DNA from: Eretmocerus hayati
Taxonomy: Eukaryota; Arthropoda; Insecta; Hymenoptera; Aphelinidae
NCBI GenBank assembly: GCA_029851415.1
Contig: CM056744.1
Span: 91,375,907 to 91,439,906 of the forward strand
Length of the DNA: 64,000 nucleotides
Direction: 5' to 3'
Every line of letters starts with the position of its first letter. Position 1 is the stretch's first letter. This document shows, in pieces, positions 36,276-46,315 of the stretch. Under the pieces are notes generated by a model. The model searched no databases. It saw only the letters and a list, made by a program, of their open reading frames with translations, and was not told the DNA's origin. A program made the translations under genes and the position numbers.

Positions 36276-36550
36276 TAGGGCTGCCATAATAGTCGATAAT
36301 TTATCGTTATCGTATCGCGATATCAATAAATTTGATATCGATATCAACATCGATATGTGAGATTTCCAGACAAGACAATAACGATATCACTCCATCAATA
36401 TAAATTATTGATCGATAATTTATCGCGATATATCGCGATAATGTCGATACCGATGCCAGTTCTGCTATTTTTCTGCGAAGCTATGGTACACATATGAGTT
36501 CTGTTGAATATTATCATGATAATAATGAGTAATCTTTATTAGAACAGATA

Positions 36551-37355
36551 CAGGCAGCCCCCGCTATTCGCGGTTAATGCGTATAAAGAAAATGCCGCGA
36601 ATACCGAAACCGCGAATACCGGGACCTTGGGCTTATGGGAAAAGGGGGGTTACGTATACATATGTGGATCCGTGAGTGAGTAAAGAAACCACACATCATC
36701 TTCGATAAACAAATTCATGTAAGAAGCCTAGCAAAATGAATTAATATATGAAAGATACGAAGTAACAGTCTGATACGAGTGAAAAACTACTATGATTCAC
36801 TCCAAAAACTGTTGGAACAATCAGTCATGAGCTTGCGAGTGGAGAGCTCTATCACTTTTGACTAGCGAGATTGACGAACATAGTCAGCAACAATGTCTGG
36901 TAAGTGGCCATAGGAAGTTCTGAAAGCTCCGGCCATTTCTCTTTTAGTGGCAGGCAAATTCAACATTTTTAATTTCTCCGAAAGGCTCACAGTTTATGAT
37001 CACGTTTTCTGATTGACGGATATGCATTCTTTTTCACGTACTGTGTCATGACAAGAATCTAGATAGTGTAACAACAACTTTGTTATATAACCAATTAATC
37101 AGTCTCAGGAAACAATTACAATACCAACACCCTAAAAATGATGAACACTCAATCACAAAGTTGTTTTGGGATGAAACACTTGAATGAAATCCATCGAAAA
37201 TTCACATTTCATGAGGTCAATTATCTCTAATATCCAGATCCAAACCGCAATTAAGCGAGTCAGGGCACCGCGAATACCGGGGAATGCCGCAAATCAGAAA
37301 CCGCGAATAAGCGAATTCCGCGAATACCGGGACCGCGAATAGCGGGGGCTGCCTG
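36551..37355. mobile_element. non-autonomous pogo-like element, 805 bp
   Basis: Termini CAGGCAGCCCCCGCTATTCG / CGAATAGCGGGGGCTGCCTG with TA on both sides, and internal repeats of CCGCGAATACCG near both ends. No transposase frame remains. Terminus style matches the pogo-like copy at 25833-26997 but the sequence differs, so it is a second family. Confidence 0.8.
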
Positions 37356-37408
37356 TAGTACATGTAGACAAAAATGATTATACGCACATTTGAAATTTGA
37401 CAAGAATG

Positions 37409-37846
37409 ATATATGAGTTGATTATTTGGTCTCATCGATCTTGAAGGACAGTGGGGAACTAAATAAATTCCCAAAATTTCATGAGAGAAATTTTATTGCT
37501 ACGTTTCGTCCACTAGGTTTCGTGGACCACATCAGGCTCCAGGTTTGTTATTCTTTAGATCGTCATGATATTTTTGAACGATCTTATAATAGAGCACAGA
37601 CATAACGTCTGGCTCCTGTCGATACAGGTAAACAGAATTCTAATAGACGTTATGTCTGTGCTCTATTATAAGATCGTTCAAAAACATCATGACGATCTAA
37701 AGAGTAACAAACCTGGAGCCTGATGAGGTACACGAAACCTAGTGGACGAAACGCAGAAATAAAATTTCTCTCATGAAATTTTGGGAATTTATTTAGTTCC
37801 CCACCGTCCTTCAAGATCGATGAGACCAAATAATCAACTCATATAT
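37409..37846. mobile_element. near-perfect palindrome, 438 bp (foldback element)
   Basis: Two arms of about 210 bp are inverted copies with only a few mismatches: ATATATGAGTTGATTATTTG matches CAAATAATCAACTCATATAT, and near the centre ATAGAGCACAGACATAACGT matches ACGTTATGTCTGTGCTCTAT. The spacer is about 25 bp (around 37632). It is non-coding. Such near-identity of arms implies recent origin or gene conversion between arms. Confidence 0.8.
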
Positions 37847-37995
37847 TAAACATCAAGGACGAAAAATCTACAAAATTACTCATGATTCGATAAGAATGAA
37901 TTCCTAATATCACAGCAATCCTGGAATTTCCAATTCACAGATTTCTTTCCTCAATGAGCTATTGATCCAAGAATCGATACATAACATTGCTCTAA

Positions 37996-39235
37996 TGAGG
38001 CTACAGCGAAAAAACGGCCTTTAGGAGCGCTGATGGTCCAACACATGCAATTCTCTGTCCGTGCGCGTCTGTGAGAGTTGCCGGATACTCTCTCACACAG
38101 ATACACACTAGCACGCACCGACGTAAACCGGACAGCTAGGGAGGGTACTCAACCCTCCCTACGGACAGCAAAATCCGGGAGCTTAAATGCATCAGCGCCG
38201 CCCTGGTGGACGCTCCGTGACGTGGGCACCCAAGTTTGCGAAAAAATTATAAAAAAAATACTACCTAATTGTGCGTCTTAAGCACGTTTAGATACCGTTT
38301 GAAAATCAATTGTGGATGTTATGGTTTTTCCAGAAAAAAATAAAGAAGTTTTCGGGTGCTGGAAAACTTAAATGATTTTTTCTCGGCAACTTTACACTGT
38401 GGGAATGGTGCGTTTAGTGTGGTCGATTGCGCGCAGTTTTTCCTACAAGTGAGTATTCTTACTTTCGAAAAATCACCATTATTTTGGTCGGTAATCAACT
38501 AAAACTGCTTCTCGGTGGCAAGCTGCGGAGCAGAAGAAGGTGCAAGACCAGCGCATGCGCCGTAGCTCCTCTCTGCTATCGGCTGCTATGTGAACACGAA
38601 AGTACTCATTAATTAGCCAGAATCTTGCTTAAATCTCTTCTATCTCCTCGGCGTTCATCTCTCACGAGGAACGGTTTAGTTTTTTAACGCAAAACCACTG
38701 TCTAAGCAAACTTCTGTCATCTCCTGACCGGTAATCTCCCACGAGGGATGGTTAAGTTTTTCAGCTACATAATCGCTGTCCAAGAAACTATCGTTTTCTT
38801 CTCCAAGAACATCGAATTCGTCAAACACGAATCACCGGTTGGACGCCGTGGTTCGCCTCGCCGCCGCGTCGTCTGCTCCGGCGACCGTGCACAACCGCTG
38901 AAAATCTGTTTTCGTCAGTTTTTCACAGAAATAAGTTGTGTTTCGATAGAGTAAAAATACTTACTTGTACGAAAAACTACGCGCAATCGACTTCACTAAA
39001 CGCACAATTCCCAGAGTGTACGGTTGCCGAGAAAAAAATTAGTCAAGTGTCCCAGCACCCGAAAACTTCTTTATTTTTTTTTTTTTTTTTTGAAAAACCA
39101 TAACATCTACAATCAATTTCCAAACGGATTATAAGGCGCCTAAGACGCACAATTAGGTAGTATTTTTTTCATAATTGTTTTGCAACCTCGGGTGCCCACG
39201 AAGCCCCTGGTGGACGTTTTTTCGCTATAGCCTCA
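37996..39235. mobile_element. foldback element, 1.24 kb, arms about 250-400 bp
   Basis: Ends TGAGGCTACAGCGAAAAAAC / GTTTTTTCGCTATAGCCTCA. The arms continue with GGGCACCC, AATACTACCTAATTGTGCGT, TATGGTTTTTC and the GCGCAATCGA block. The left arm has an extra ~170 bp (38020-38200) absent from the right arm. The centre has short open frames and a GC-rich stretch but no recognised protein. No transposase; class unknown. Confidence 0.7.
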
Positions 39236-39239
39236 TAGA

Positions 39240-39432
39240 CTCACTCTCTAAAGAAGATCTTCTCGGTGTGACGTCTCCAGCTTGTGAAAATGATCTTCCG
39301 ACCGAAACTGAGCTCGGCATTATAGCGAGAATATCTCAGGCCATCGGAGACAATATCGGATACGAAAAAGCATGTTGTTTCCACCATTCCAAAATACTAG
39401 TGTTCATTGGGGCACGGGAAGATCCCAGATAA
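39240..39432 (+). CDS. possible exon of an unknown gene
   Basis: An open frame reads SLSKEDLLGVTSPACENDLP then TETELGIIARISQAIGDNIG. It has coding-like composition and amphipathic helical character, ending at a stop at 39430. No clear acceptor or signal exon was found because a foldback element abuts the 5' side. It may be a fragment of a peptide-family gene captured within the surrounding hAT-like element. Low confidence. Confidence 0.25.
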
Positions 39433-39633
39433 TTTCATATTTCTGTTTTCCAAGTATCTGTACCTTTTGTTTCAGAAGCATCATATATTGAAGGCAAATT
39501 GAAGATATCCTCTGTATGTCAATTTGTAGATGATTTGTTTATCGCACCAGTTTGATCAGAGAAAACATTAAAATATCTTCCCTTGTAAATCTTCTCAAAC
39601 TTTTTTACTGCTTCAGATTTCAGTACCTTACCT

Positions 39634-39863
39634 CATCCAGTGGTGTCAAAACCAGCAAACTTATAACGAGCGTCCAAGATGTTTCTAATAATATCCTCGA
39701 TTTTGTCTACAAGGATGTTAAAGAAGGCAACGGCTTGAGGTAAATTGGCACCATCCTCACCTGAGTCCATGCCAGATACTACCTTAAACATATTGAGAAA
39801 GTTGAGGATACGCTCGATGATTATCCATTCACATTGGTACCAGTATTTGTATAATTGATTCAA
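39634..39863 (-). CDS. possible terminal exon of an unknown small gene
   Basis: The frame reads ERILNFLNMFKVVSGMDSGE, then LPQAVAFFNILVDKIEDIIR and a stop at about 39634. Helical, Leu/Ile-rich and acidic, like the terminal exons of the secreted-peptide genes nearby. No convincing acceptor was identified. Lies inside the proposed hAT-like element. Confidence 0.3.
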
Positions 39864-40103
39864 ATCTGCATGAACTACTCAAGAGTTATCTTTGTTTAGA
39901 ACTATCAGAATGGTGTAACCGTAAGAACTTGAGCACGATATCGATAAATATCGCAATAATTATTGGTCGAGCTCGATACAATAACAATTAATGGGCCTCA
40001 ATAATTTTCACAACCAATAACGACATCGATATAGACACATTCTCATGGCACCAATATCGACATATGGCAAATTATTGTATTGTCTTGTATTGTAGCAGCC
40101 CTA

Positions 40104-40675
40104 AACTCGAACGGTACCATGACAGTACTAGCGAACCAGTGCCGATTTAGGACTTGTACGGCAGCGCAACAGTATTAATACAGCCGTGCGGATCCGAGAC
40201 TAACAAGACTGGTCATCAGTACTTCTTCGGGACTTGGATGGTGCCACAACGGTACTAGTGCTGAAGTACCAGTCCCAGAGGCATACGGCAGGTCCGTAAC
40301 AGGAGTCCAGACTTAGAGTGGTACCGCAACAATGCTAGAGCAGCATTTTACCACTTCAAGACCCATACCACCGCTCCGGAACACTACTCCATGACCTGGT
40401 TGACACCGCAAAAGTAGTAGTACAGCAGTGTGAGTTCAAGACTAACGCAGCTAGTGAGCGGCACTTCTGGTTAGTGACACTTCTCCGGTACTTGAATAGT
40501 ACCACAACTATACTAGTCAGCAGTAACGTAACATGACTCCAGGACATAACCGGTACCGCAACAGTACTGGTACAGCATTGCGAGTTTGAGACTAACACAA
40601 TTGGCGAGTGACACTTCTCCGGGACTCGAAAGGTACCGTAACTATACTAAGGCAGAAATGACAGTTCAGTACTCG
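40104..40675. repeat. degenerate satellite, central block
   Basis: Irregular repeats of about 60-120 bp with recurring landmarks GGTACCGCAACGGTACTAG, CAGCAGT, GACTAACACA and CACTTCTCCGGGACTCGAA. Many units contain near-palindromic GGTACC sites. It continues after the MITE at 41405. Confidence 0.65.
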
Positions 40676-40677
40676 TA

Positions 40678-41402
40678 AGGTAAGCGTTCCTATTCCCCCA
40701 CTCATGTTCTCAAATGTACGACCCCGCAGACCTTGCCGCGCATTTCTTTTTGGACCAATCCTAAATGATCCGCGCCTTTCTTAGAACAAAAAAAACTGGT
40801 TTCGCTACTTTCGACTTTTTTTTGTTAGTCATTAAAATTTATACCAATCAAAATTGGTGGAATCAATTTCAACGTACTTTACTTCATTTCCTTTGTCTTT
40901 GTCCCAACTTTTGAATGCTTTCTGCAGAATTGCAAAATTCGATTTCTAACCGATTCTACGCTCATATTACTAAAAAAAGTCCAGTGTTCCTAATATGCCC
41001 CCATGGTATTTTTTCAAACTCGTTCTTCACTCCATTCAAATACACCAATCTCCCCAAAAAAATTCAAAAGGAGGTTAAAAAAGCTACAAAATGAGCTAAA
41101 GTACGTCTTATTTGGAGGTCTGGGAGTCAAAATATCCCTATTATACGAAAAACCCGTGTAATCTCATGGAAATAGGCCTTTTTCCACGTGGGGGAATATG
41201 AGGAACACGCTGTCTAAAACTCGCAAAAAATCTTCTTTTGCAGAAACTGAGATCTCTCAGCTCCAATTTGTTGAAATCAAGGTACTTTAGCTTATTCTAA
41301 AGATCTTGGAACAAGTGAGTTAAAGTACGTTGGAAAATATTGAGGCGAGCCAAAACTATGAGCAAAGCAAAAGTAGTGGGGGCATATCAGGCACACTTAC
41401 CT
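40678..41402. mobile_element. MITE, 725 bp, AGGTAAG termini, inserted in the satellite
   Basis: Ends AGGTAAGCGTTCCTATTCCC / CTTACCT with TA duplications at 40676-40677 and 41403-41404. The right arm inverts to AGGTAAGTGTGCCTGATATG, so the termini are related to those of the element at 52701-53539. Inside, CCCCCA and CATTTTGTAGCTTT-like stretches recur as inverted repeats. Non-coding. Confidence 0.7.
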
Positions 41403-41404
41403 TA

Positions 41405-41730
41405 CATCTGGTTAGCAGCATTCCCGCGGAACTTCCACGGCACCGCAACGTTACCATCGCAGCAGTACCGGTTCCAGACTCACACGTCGGGTACACGTGA
41501 CCCCAGGACTTGAAAGGTACTGCAACCATAGTAGGGCAGAGAGTACGATCCAGTATAAACACAACTGGTTAACGGCTTTTCCGCGGCACTCGAACGGTAC
41601 CGCAACGGTACTAGTGCAGCATTGTCAGTTCAATACTAATACAGCCAGGTAATGGCACTTCTCCGGGACTTTAATGGTATCGCAATAGTACTAGCGCAGC
41701 AATACCATTTCATACGCGCACCATCGTAGT
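41405..41730. repeat. degenerate satellite, right block
   Basis: Continuation of the satellite at 40104-40675 after the MITE, with the same GGTACCGCAACGGTACTAG and GCACTTCTCCGGGACT landmarks. Confidence 0.6.
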
Positions 41731-42213
41731 GGCCACGCTAACGCCATTGAAGAATTAAATCCATCTCATTTCTGAAAAAGATGTCACTTGCGATTTTTTC
41801 CACCACGAACAGCTCAACTGCAGCGTACAAAGCTCATTATCCGAAAACTCTCGGATAAAAATCTAAGTTTGCCACTTTCACGAGTATCTGTTATTACAAT
41901 AAAAAACCTTGGACAGGTTTTTTGACATTTTAAGAGAATGCTGTGGAAGAAAGTATACCAAAATAAATGAATTTTCATATTTGACTTCGAGAAAGCACTC
42001 TGATAATCATGTTGGCAGCTAATTCACATTAGTAGAAAGAAAGTCAATAATTGAAGAAATTTTGATGAAATTCTTGGTTACACTGCGTTTGTATTTTGAT
42101 ATTGATAACAGTAGCACGTCACCAGCGCCTCGCTTCTGAATAACACACTCAAATATTCAAGGGGGGATCGGGAACTTCGGTGCTCGAAAAATTGTCGGAA
42201 AACAACATAAATC
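41731..42213. other. upstream flank of peptide gene D, unassigned
   Basis: No feature recognised. Confidence 0.3.
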
Positions 42214-42823
42214 ATATATTTCAAAGTTCTGATCTTTGCTATGGCCCTGAGCGCTGTGCTCGTTCTGCTCCGTATCGGTTCACACTTTTAATCACTGATC
42301 GTGATATTTGACTGGTTTTCTCATCCCTTCTCCCTTCTCCACAATTGCCAGGCTGCACCAACTACAGAATCGTCAGTTCAATCGGTGAGTTTTGGCATAC
42401 TCCCTAATATCACTTATTTATATGAAACCTTTTGATTGAGTTCTTCGCTCGTTGGAGGATGGAAGCGTTCATGATCTCTTGGCATGGTTGCTATGTTTAA
42501 TGTTTATATCTCGTTTTTATCTCGTTTTGTAGACAGATAGAACAGTCTCCAGGAATCTGGTGGATAAAGTCAACGCACTTTTCTCCGTAGTCTTCAGTGC
42601 CGTCTTTATGCGCAAGCCCGTGAAGCCAGGGCTTGGGGCCCCGCAAATATGCTGCAGAATGTTCTTTTTGTCTGACAGGTGGAAGCAAAAACTAAGTGAA
42701 ATTCTATCGAATGACCCCGAGAAAAATTTTATTAATCATGAACCGTATCAGCATGTCAACTTCTTTAGGAATGTCTCGAAAAACATCCTCCTTGCTTTTA
42801 CATGGGCAAGGAAAATGAGCTGA
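42214..42823 (+). pseudogene. small secreted-peptide gene D, start codon and first donor mutated
   Basis: Paralogue of gene C (25420-27002). Exon 1 at 42214-42267 aligns codon for codon with gene C but its first codon is ATA instead of ATG (IYFKVLIFAMALSAVLVL), and the donor after it is CT instead of GT. Exon 2 (42352-42384, AAPTTESSVQS, donor GTGAGT) is intact. Exon 3 (42533-42823) stays open for 96 codons (TDRTVSRNLVDKVNALFSVV and onward to FTWARKMS). Intron 1 is almost identical to that of gene C. An internal Met at exon-1 codon 10 and a GTATCG donor 4 nt downstream could allow some product, with altered frame. The simplest reading is a recently inactivated copy. Confidence 0.65.
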
Positions 42824-43352
42824 GCATGAAAATTTCCCGCGTTTTTGTATTTTGAGCTAACGCACTGAAATCTTATCCTAGTTAGTTTTCCCCTCGGGTG
42901 TGGGAAGAAAAGAGCAATTATTGCCGTTTCCGCTTACTCGCCTATTACTTTAATCGATGATACATGGGCCCTTCGATTAAAATATAATTACTTCAACATG
43001 AGTACATAACTAAATTGAGTACTCAAAATATAACTGTGTACCACATTTTAAAAATTCTGAGGCGTTGGAAGTATCGAATATACCGAGTTAGCTATTAAGA
43101 AATCAGAGATTTAACTCGATAACGTTCTTGATATCTTCCACGCAAGACAGCGTATTCGAGCTATTTTGCCATAACCTCGCAAATTTTGGGGGTGCAGTTC
43201 TGACACCAAATCGAAACAATGAGAGCTCAAGAGTCAAGCTGTTTTAGCTTGGATTGCAGAGTTCTTGCTACCTGAGTGAAGTCGGGTACTTTCTACTTGG
43301 TTATGGAAACTATCTTTACTCAACTTTTTTCTACAATCGACTTGAATAATTG
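42824..43352. other. unassigned
   Basis: No gene or repeat recognised. Confidence 0.3.
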
Positions 43353-43642
43353 CACCGGCACACAAAATAAAAAAAAGTATCTGTACTTTTGACCAGACCT
43401 ACTTCTCTTGATGTATTTTGGCACGCTGAATCCGAATCCGAGGTCGGTTTGGCCCGGCTACCTCTTGTTTTCGAGAAAATCCTGAAAAGTATGGAAATAG
43501 CGCAGAATAGCACGGTTTTCTCGAAAACAAGAGGTTTTCGGGCCAAACCGACCTCAGATTCGGATTCAGCGTGCCAAATTACATGAAGATAAGTAGGTCT
43601 GGTCAAAAGTACAGATACTTTTTTTTTGTGTGTGTGCCGGTG
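43353..43642. mobile_element. foldback MITE, copy 1, 290 bp
   Basis: A hairpin along its full length. Ends CACCGGCACACA / TGTGTGTGCCGGTG, then AAAGTATCTGTACTTTTGAC pairing with GTCAAAAGTACAGATACTTT and GGTTTTCTCGAAAACAAGAG near the centre. Open frames on both strands come from the palindrome and are not coding evidence. Confidence 0.75.
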
Positions 43643-43650
43643 TTATATTA

Positions 43651-43952
43651 CACCCGCATACAAAAAAACAAAAAGTATCTGTACTTTTGACCACACCCAC
43701 TTTTCTTCATGTATTTTGGCACGCTGAATCCGAATCCGAGGCCGGTTTGGCCCGGCCACGTCTTGTTTTCGAGAAAATCGTGAAAAATTCGGTGGAAATC
43801 GTAGAAATAGCGCAGAATAGCACGATTTTCTCGAAAACAAGAGGTAGTCGAGCCAAACCGACCTCGGATCCGGATTCAGCGTGCCAAAATACATTAAGAA
43901 AAGTAGGTCTAGTCAAAAGTACAGATACTTTTTTTTATTTTGTGTGCCGGTG
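43651..43952. mobile_element. foldback MITE, copy 2, 302 bp
   Basis: Same family as copy 1, head to tail 8 bp downstream, with a longer central spacer (TTCGGTGGAAATCGTAGAAA). The left end is degenerate (CACCCGCATACA). Tandem foldbacks of this kind can arise by insertion of one copy next to another or by unequal exchange. Confidence 0.75.
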
Positions 43953-44425
43953 TTGTAGTAAACGAGAAACACTAGTGCTGATGGATACTGACGATCAGTA
44001 CTGATGGATCGACTCCCTGTCTCATTTCTCACTTAGAAGGAGGGTTCATGGCTGTGCATGGGTAGATCCAGTGAGGTAATAGGGGCAAACCCCCCCCCAC
44101 CCCTACTCCCGAAATGGAAAAAAAATATGCATGGGATATATAGGGGATAGTGCGCGCCCGAAAAATGCCACGAATCGCCCCCTCTCCCCAAGACCCAATC
44201 ACCACTTCCAAGACTGGTCTCTGGATCAGCTTCTGGATCTATGGGTCATGAAGTCGTTTGAGACCCTGGAAATCACCACCTTTTGGCACGAAAAGATGGT
44301 ATAGACTCCGCAAAAATTTACACTCAATCGTTTTCTAACTCTAGGCTGGAGTTTGAAATCGCTTGATCATAACCTCACCTAATTAGAGATGGATTCCATA
44401 GTGATGTCTCGGATCGGTTTTAGTA
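43953..44425. other. unassigned left flank of the 5.5-kb inverted-repeat element
   Basis: No gene recognised; contains a C-rich tract at about 44090. Confidence 0.3.
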
Positions 44426-44475
44426 GTGGAGCTATGCCGATACGGGGCCACCCAACCCCTCCGCTCATGCAAATT

Positions 44476-44481
44476 TTTTTT

Positions 44482-44545
<64 letters not shown>
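44476..44545 (+). repeat. (TG)n microsatellite next to the left tRNA-like gene
   Basis: About 35 TG units directly upstream of the tRNA-like gene; the mirror (AC)n tract lies at 49775-49834 in the right arm. Confidence 0.95.
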
Positions 44546-44546
<1 letters not shown>

Positions 44547-44547
44547 A

Positions 44548-44619
44548 GCCGGAATAGCTCAGTGGGAGAGCATCATGTCAGCAAATCATGAGGTCCTCGG
44601 TTCGATCCCGGGTTTCGGC
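44548..44619 (+). tRNA. tRNA-Phe-derived gene, left arm, altered anticodon arm
   Basis: 72 nt. The acceptor (GCCGGAA/TTTCGGC) pairs fully with one G-T. D arm GCTC-AGTGGGA-GAGC and T arm (CCTCGGTTCGATCCCGGG) are intact, and boxes A (TAGCTCAGTGGG) and B (GGTTCGATCCC) fit Pol III consensus. The body matches eukaryotic tRNA-Phe, but the anticodon arm is replaced: TCATG/CATGA encloses a 9-nt loop (TCAGCAAAT), one nucleotide more than a normal arm. If the loop is trimmed to 7, the anticodon would read GCA (Cys), which does not fit Phe identity. T8 follows at once (44620-44627), a Pol III terminator. Probably transcribed, unlikely to decode normally. Confidence 0.65.
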
Positions 44620-44627
44620 TTTTTTTT
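44620..44627 (+). terminator. Pol III oligo-T terminator, left arm
   Basis: Eight T residues directly after the tRNA-like gene. On the opposite strand the same run is the A stretch immediately after the stop codon of the convergent gene. Confidence 0.7.
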
Positions 44628-44629
44628 CT

Positions 44630-45085
44630 TCAATCTTCCTCTTCCACGATGTCTATGCCCAGCGCTTGAATACGGGCATGATCATCCATTTTGATGCCAC
44701 TGCTCAGAATTGTTTCCACATATTTCCTTAACCTAAGCAAATACAGTTTTGTGCTCCCACATCCATCTCTCAAATATCGATCGATATCTTCGATGATAGA
44801 GAGTGGAGGATATTCCTGGTATTTGTCAATTTTGGAGTCATAGAAGATGACGTCAGCAATCCATAGCGAGTTATCTAGTATATTGTATTCTATGGGCGCG
44901 GTCTCAACGCACTTCTTGCATGCATCATCCTCGCGATGGAAATTGACACTGATGGCTGTTTCACCAGGCATCATCTTCCAATCTTTTGATTCCGGATAGC
45001 CTCTATAGGATACCACTCTCTCTTCTCTCTTGGAATTCCCATCCTCATCGAGGAAATGAACGCAGACGAAGGAACAGAATACTAT
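44630..45085 (-). pseudogene. left-arm copy of the terminal-repeat gene; start codon ATA
   Basis: Inverse twin of the right-arm gene (49237-49692). It differs by about seven residues over 151 and has no frameshift, but the codon matching the right-arm ATG is ATA (45083-45085). Longer in-frame starts exist upstream (45245) but lie beyond the TATA box at 45130-45136. The protein is a compact acidic/basic mix with HREDDACKKCVETAP (two Cys), a YLRDGCGSTKLYLLRLRKYV helix and an acidic C-terminus. No family recognised. The two arms are otherwise so alike that gene conversion or recent origin is likely. Confidence 0.55.
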
Positions 45086-45129
45086 GGTTGACTTCTTGTT
45101 GAATGATCCAGCCACACTGTGTTCGCCTG

Positions 45130-45136
45130 CTTTATA
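45130..45136 (-). promoter_or_regulatory. TATA box of left-arm gene
   Basis: TATAAAG on the - strand, 45-50 nt upstream of the aligned start codon. The same block with CCAAT motifs occurs in the right arm. Confidence 0.55.
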
Positions 45137-45409
45137 CCCTGAGGATCCGAGCCGCCGACGCCGCAACTCGAGCCGCAGACGCCGCAGCTGAGCGCTCATT
45201 GGCCGGCATCTAACAGTCTGCTGCTGATTGGTTGTTGCAGGACTCAACCTGCAGAGGTCGGATTGGTGGGGGCCCTAGCCACGCCCACACCTCTGGAGTA
45301 CAGCCAATATTTCTACTCCTACAATACTATCACGCCTGGTTAACGATCTTCTGTTTCTGATGAGAGTGATCATTTTTCAATTTCTTATACTCACTATACA
45401 GCTCTACCC

Positions 45410-46315
45410 CGCGCGGTATACGTGTACCCCGCGCGGTATTCGTTCGGTATTCGTGTACCCCGCGCGGTATTCGTTCGGTATTCGTGTACCCCGCGCGGTA
45501 TTTGTGCGGTATCCGTGTACCCCGCGAGGTATTCGTGCGGTATACGTGTACCCCGCGCGGTATTCGTGTACCCCGCGCGGTATTCGTGCGGTATACGTGT
45601 ACCCCCCCCCCCACGGTATTGGTGCGGTATACGTGTACCCCGCGCGGTATCCGTGCGGTAAACGTCTATCTCGCGCGGTATTCGTGCGGTATACGTGTAC
45701 CCCCCCCCCCCCCCCCCACGGTATTGGTGCGGTATACGTGTACCCCCCCCCCCCACGGTATTGGTGCGGTATACGTGTACCCCGCGCGGTATCCGTGCGG
45801 TAAACGTCTATCTCGCGCGGTATTCGTGCGGTATACGTGTACCCCGCGCGGTATTGGTGCGGTATCCGTGTACCCCGCGCGGTATTCGTGCGGTATACGT
45901 GTACCCCGCGCGGTATTCGTGCGGTATACGTGTACCCCGCGCGGTATACGTCTATCTCGCGCGGTATTCGTGCGGTATACGTGTACCCCACGCGGTATTC
46001 GTGCGGTATACGTGTACCCCGCGCGGTATACGTCTACCCCGAGCGGTATTCGTTAACCCCGCGCGGTATTCGTGTACCCCCGCGCGGTATTCGTGCGGTA
46101 TACGTGTACCCCGCGTGGTATTCGTGTACCCCGCGCGGTATTCGTGCGGTATACGTGTACCCCGAGCGGTATTCTTGCGGTATACGTGTACCCCGCGCGG
46201 TATTTGTGCGGTATCCGTGTACCCCGCGAGGTATTCGTGCGGTATACGTGTACCCCGCGCGGTATTCGTGTACCCCGCGTGGTATTCGTGCGGTATACAG
46301 CTCTAACCCCCCCCC
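45410..46315. repeat. GC-rich minisatellite, ~20- and 31-bp units (expanded, left arm)
   Basis: Units of CCCCGCGCGGTATTCGTG followed by CGGTATACGTGTA (31 bp) alternate with a 20-bp form lacking the second part. Some units are joined by runs of C (up to 17). All six frames stay open over long stretches, giving many spurious ORFs rich in YPARYS or YRTNTARGTR. I regard these as artefacts of the repeat. The right arm has only about 90 bp of the same repeat (48866-48945). Confidence 0.9.

Larger units (their letters stand above)
36276..40105. mobile_element. hAT-like element or composite, 3.8 kb, with nested insertions
   Basis: The left end TAGGGCTGC and right end GCAGCCCTA are inverted, and both ends are followed by subterminal ATCGATA-rich sequence (GATAATTTATCG, ATATCGCGATA on the left; GATATCGATAAATATCG on the right). 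Flanks are CTCGAGCG on the left and CTCGAACG two bases beyond the right end, a plausible 8-bp hAT target duplication with one change. It lies within the satellite. Inside are a pogo-like MITE, a palindrome, a long foldback and two gene-like exons. No hAT transposase was found. It could also be two independent solo ends. Confidence 0.45.

Noticed and set aside
43331..44004. Open frames on both strands with similar proteins
   Set aside because: They are the two faces of the tandem foldback MITEs; the palindrome explains the similarity.
44548..44619. A functional cysteine tRNA (anticodon GCA)
   Set aside because: The anticodon loop is 9 nt unless one forces a T-T pair, and the body is that of tRNA-Phe, so identity elements do not fit.
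44389..44694. 101-codon frame with a long Cys-Val repeat
   Set aside because: It is a translation of the (TG)n microsatellite.
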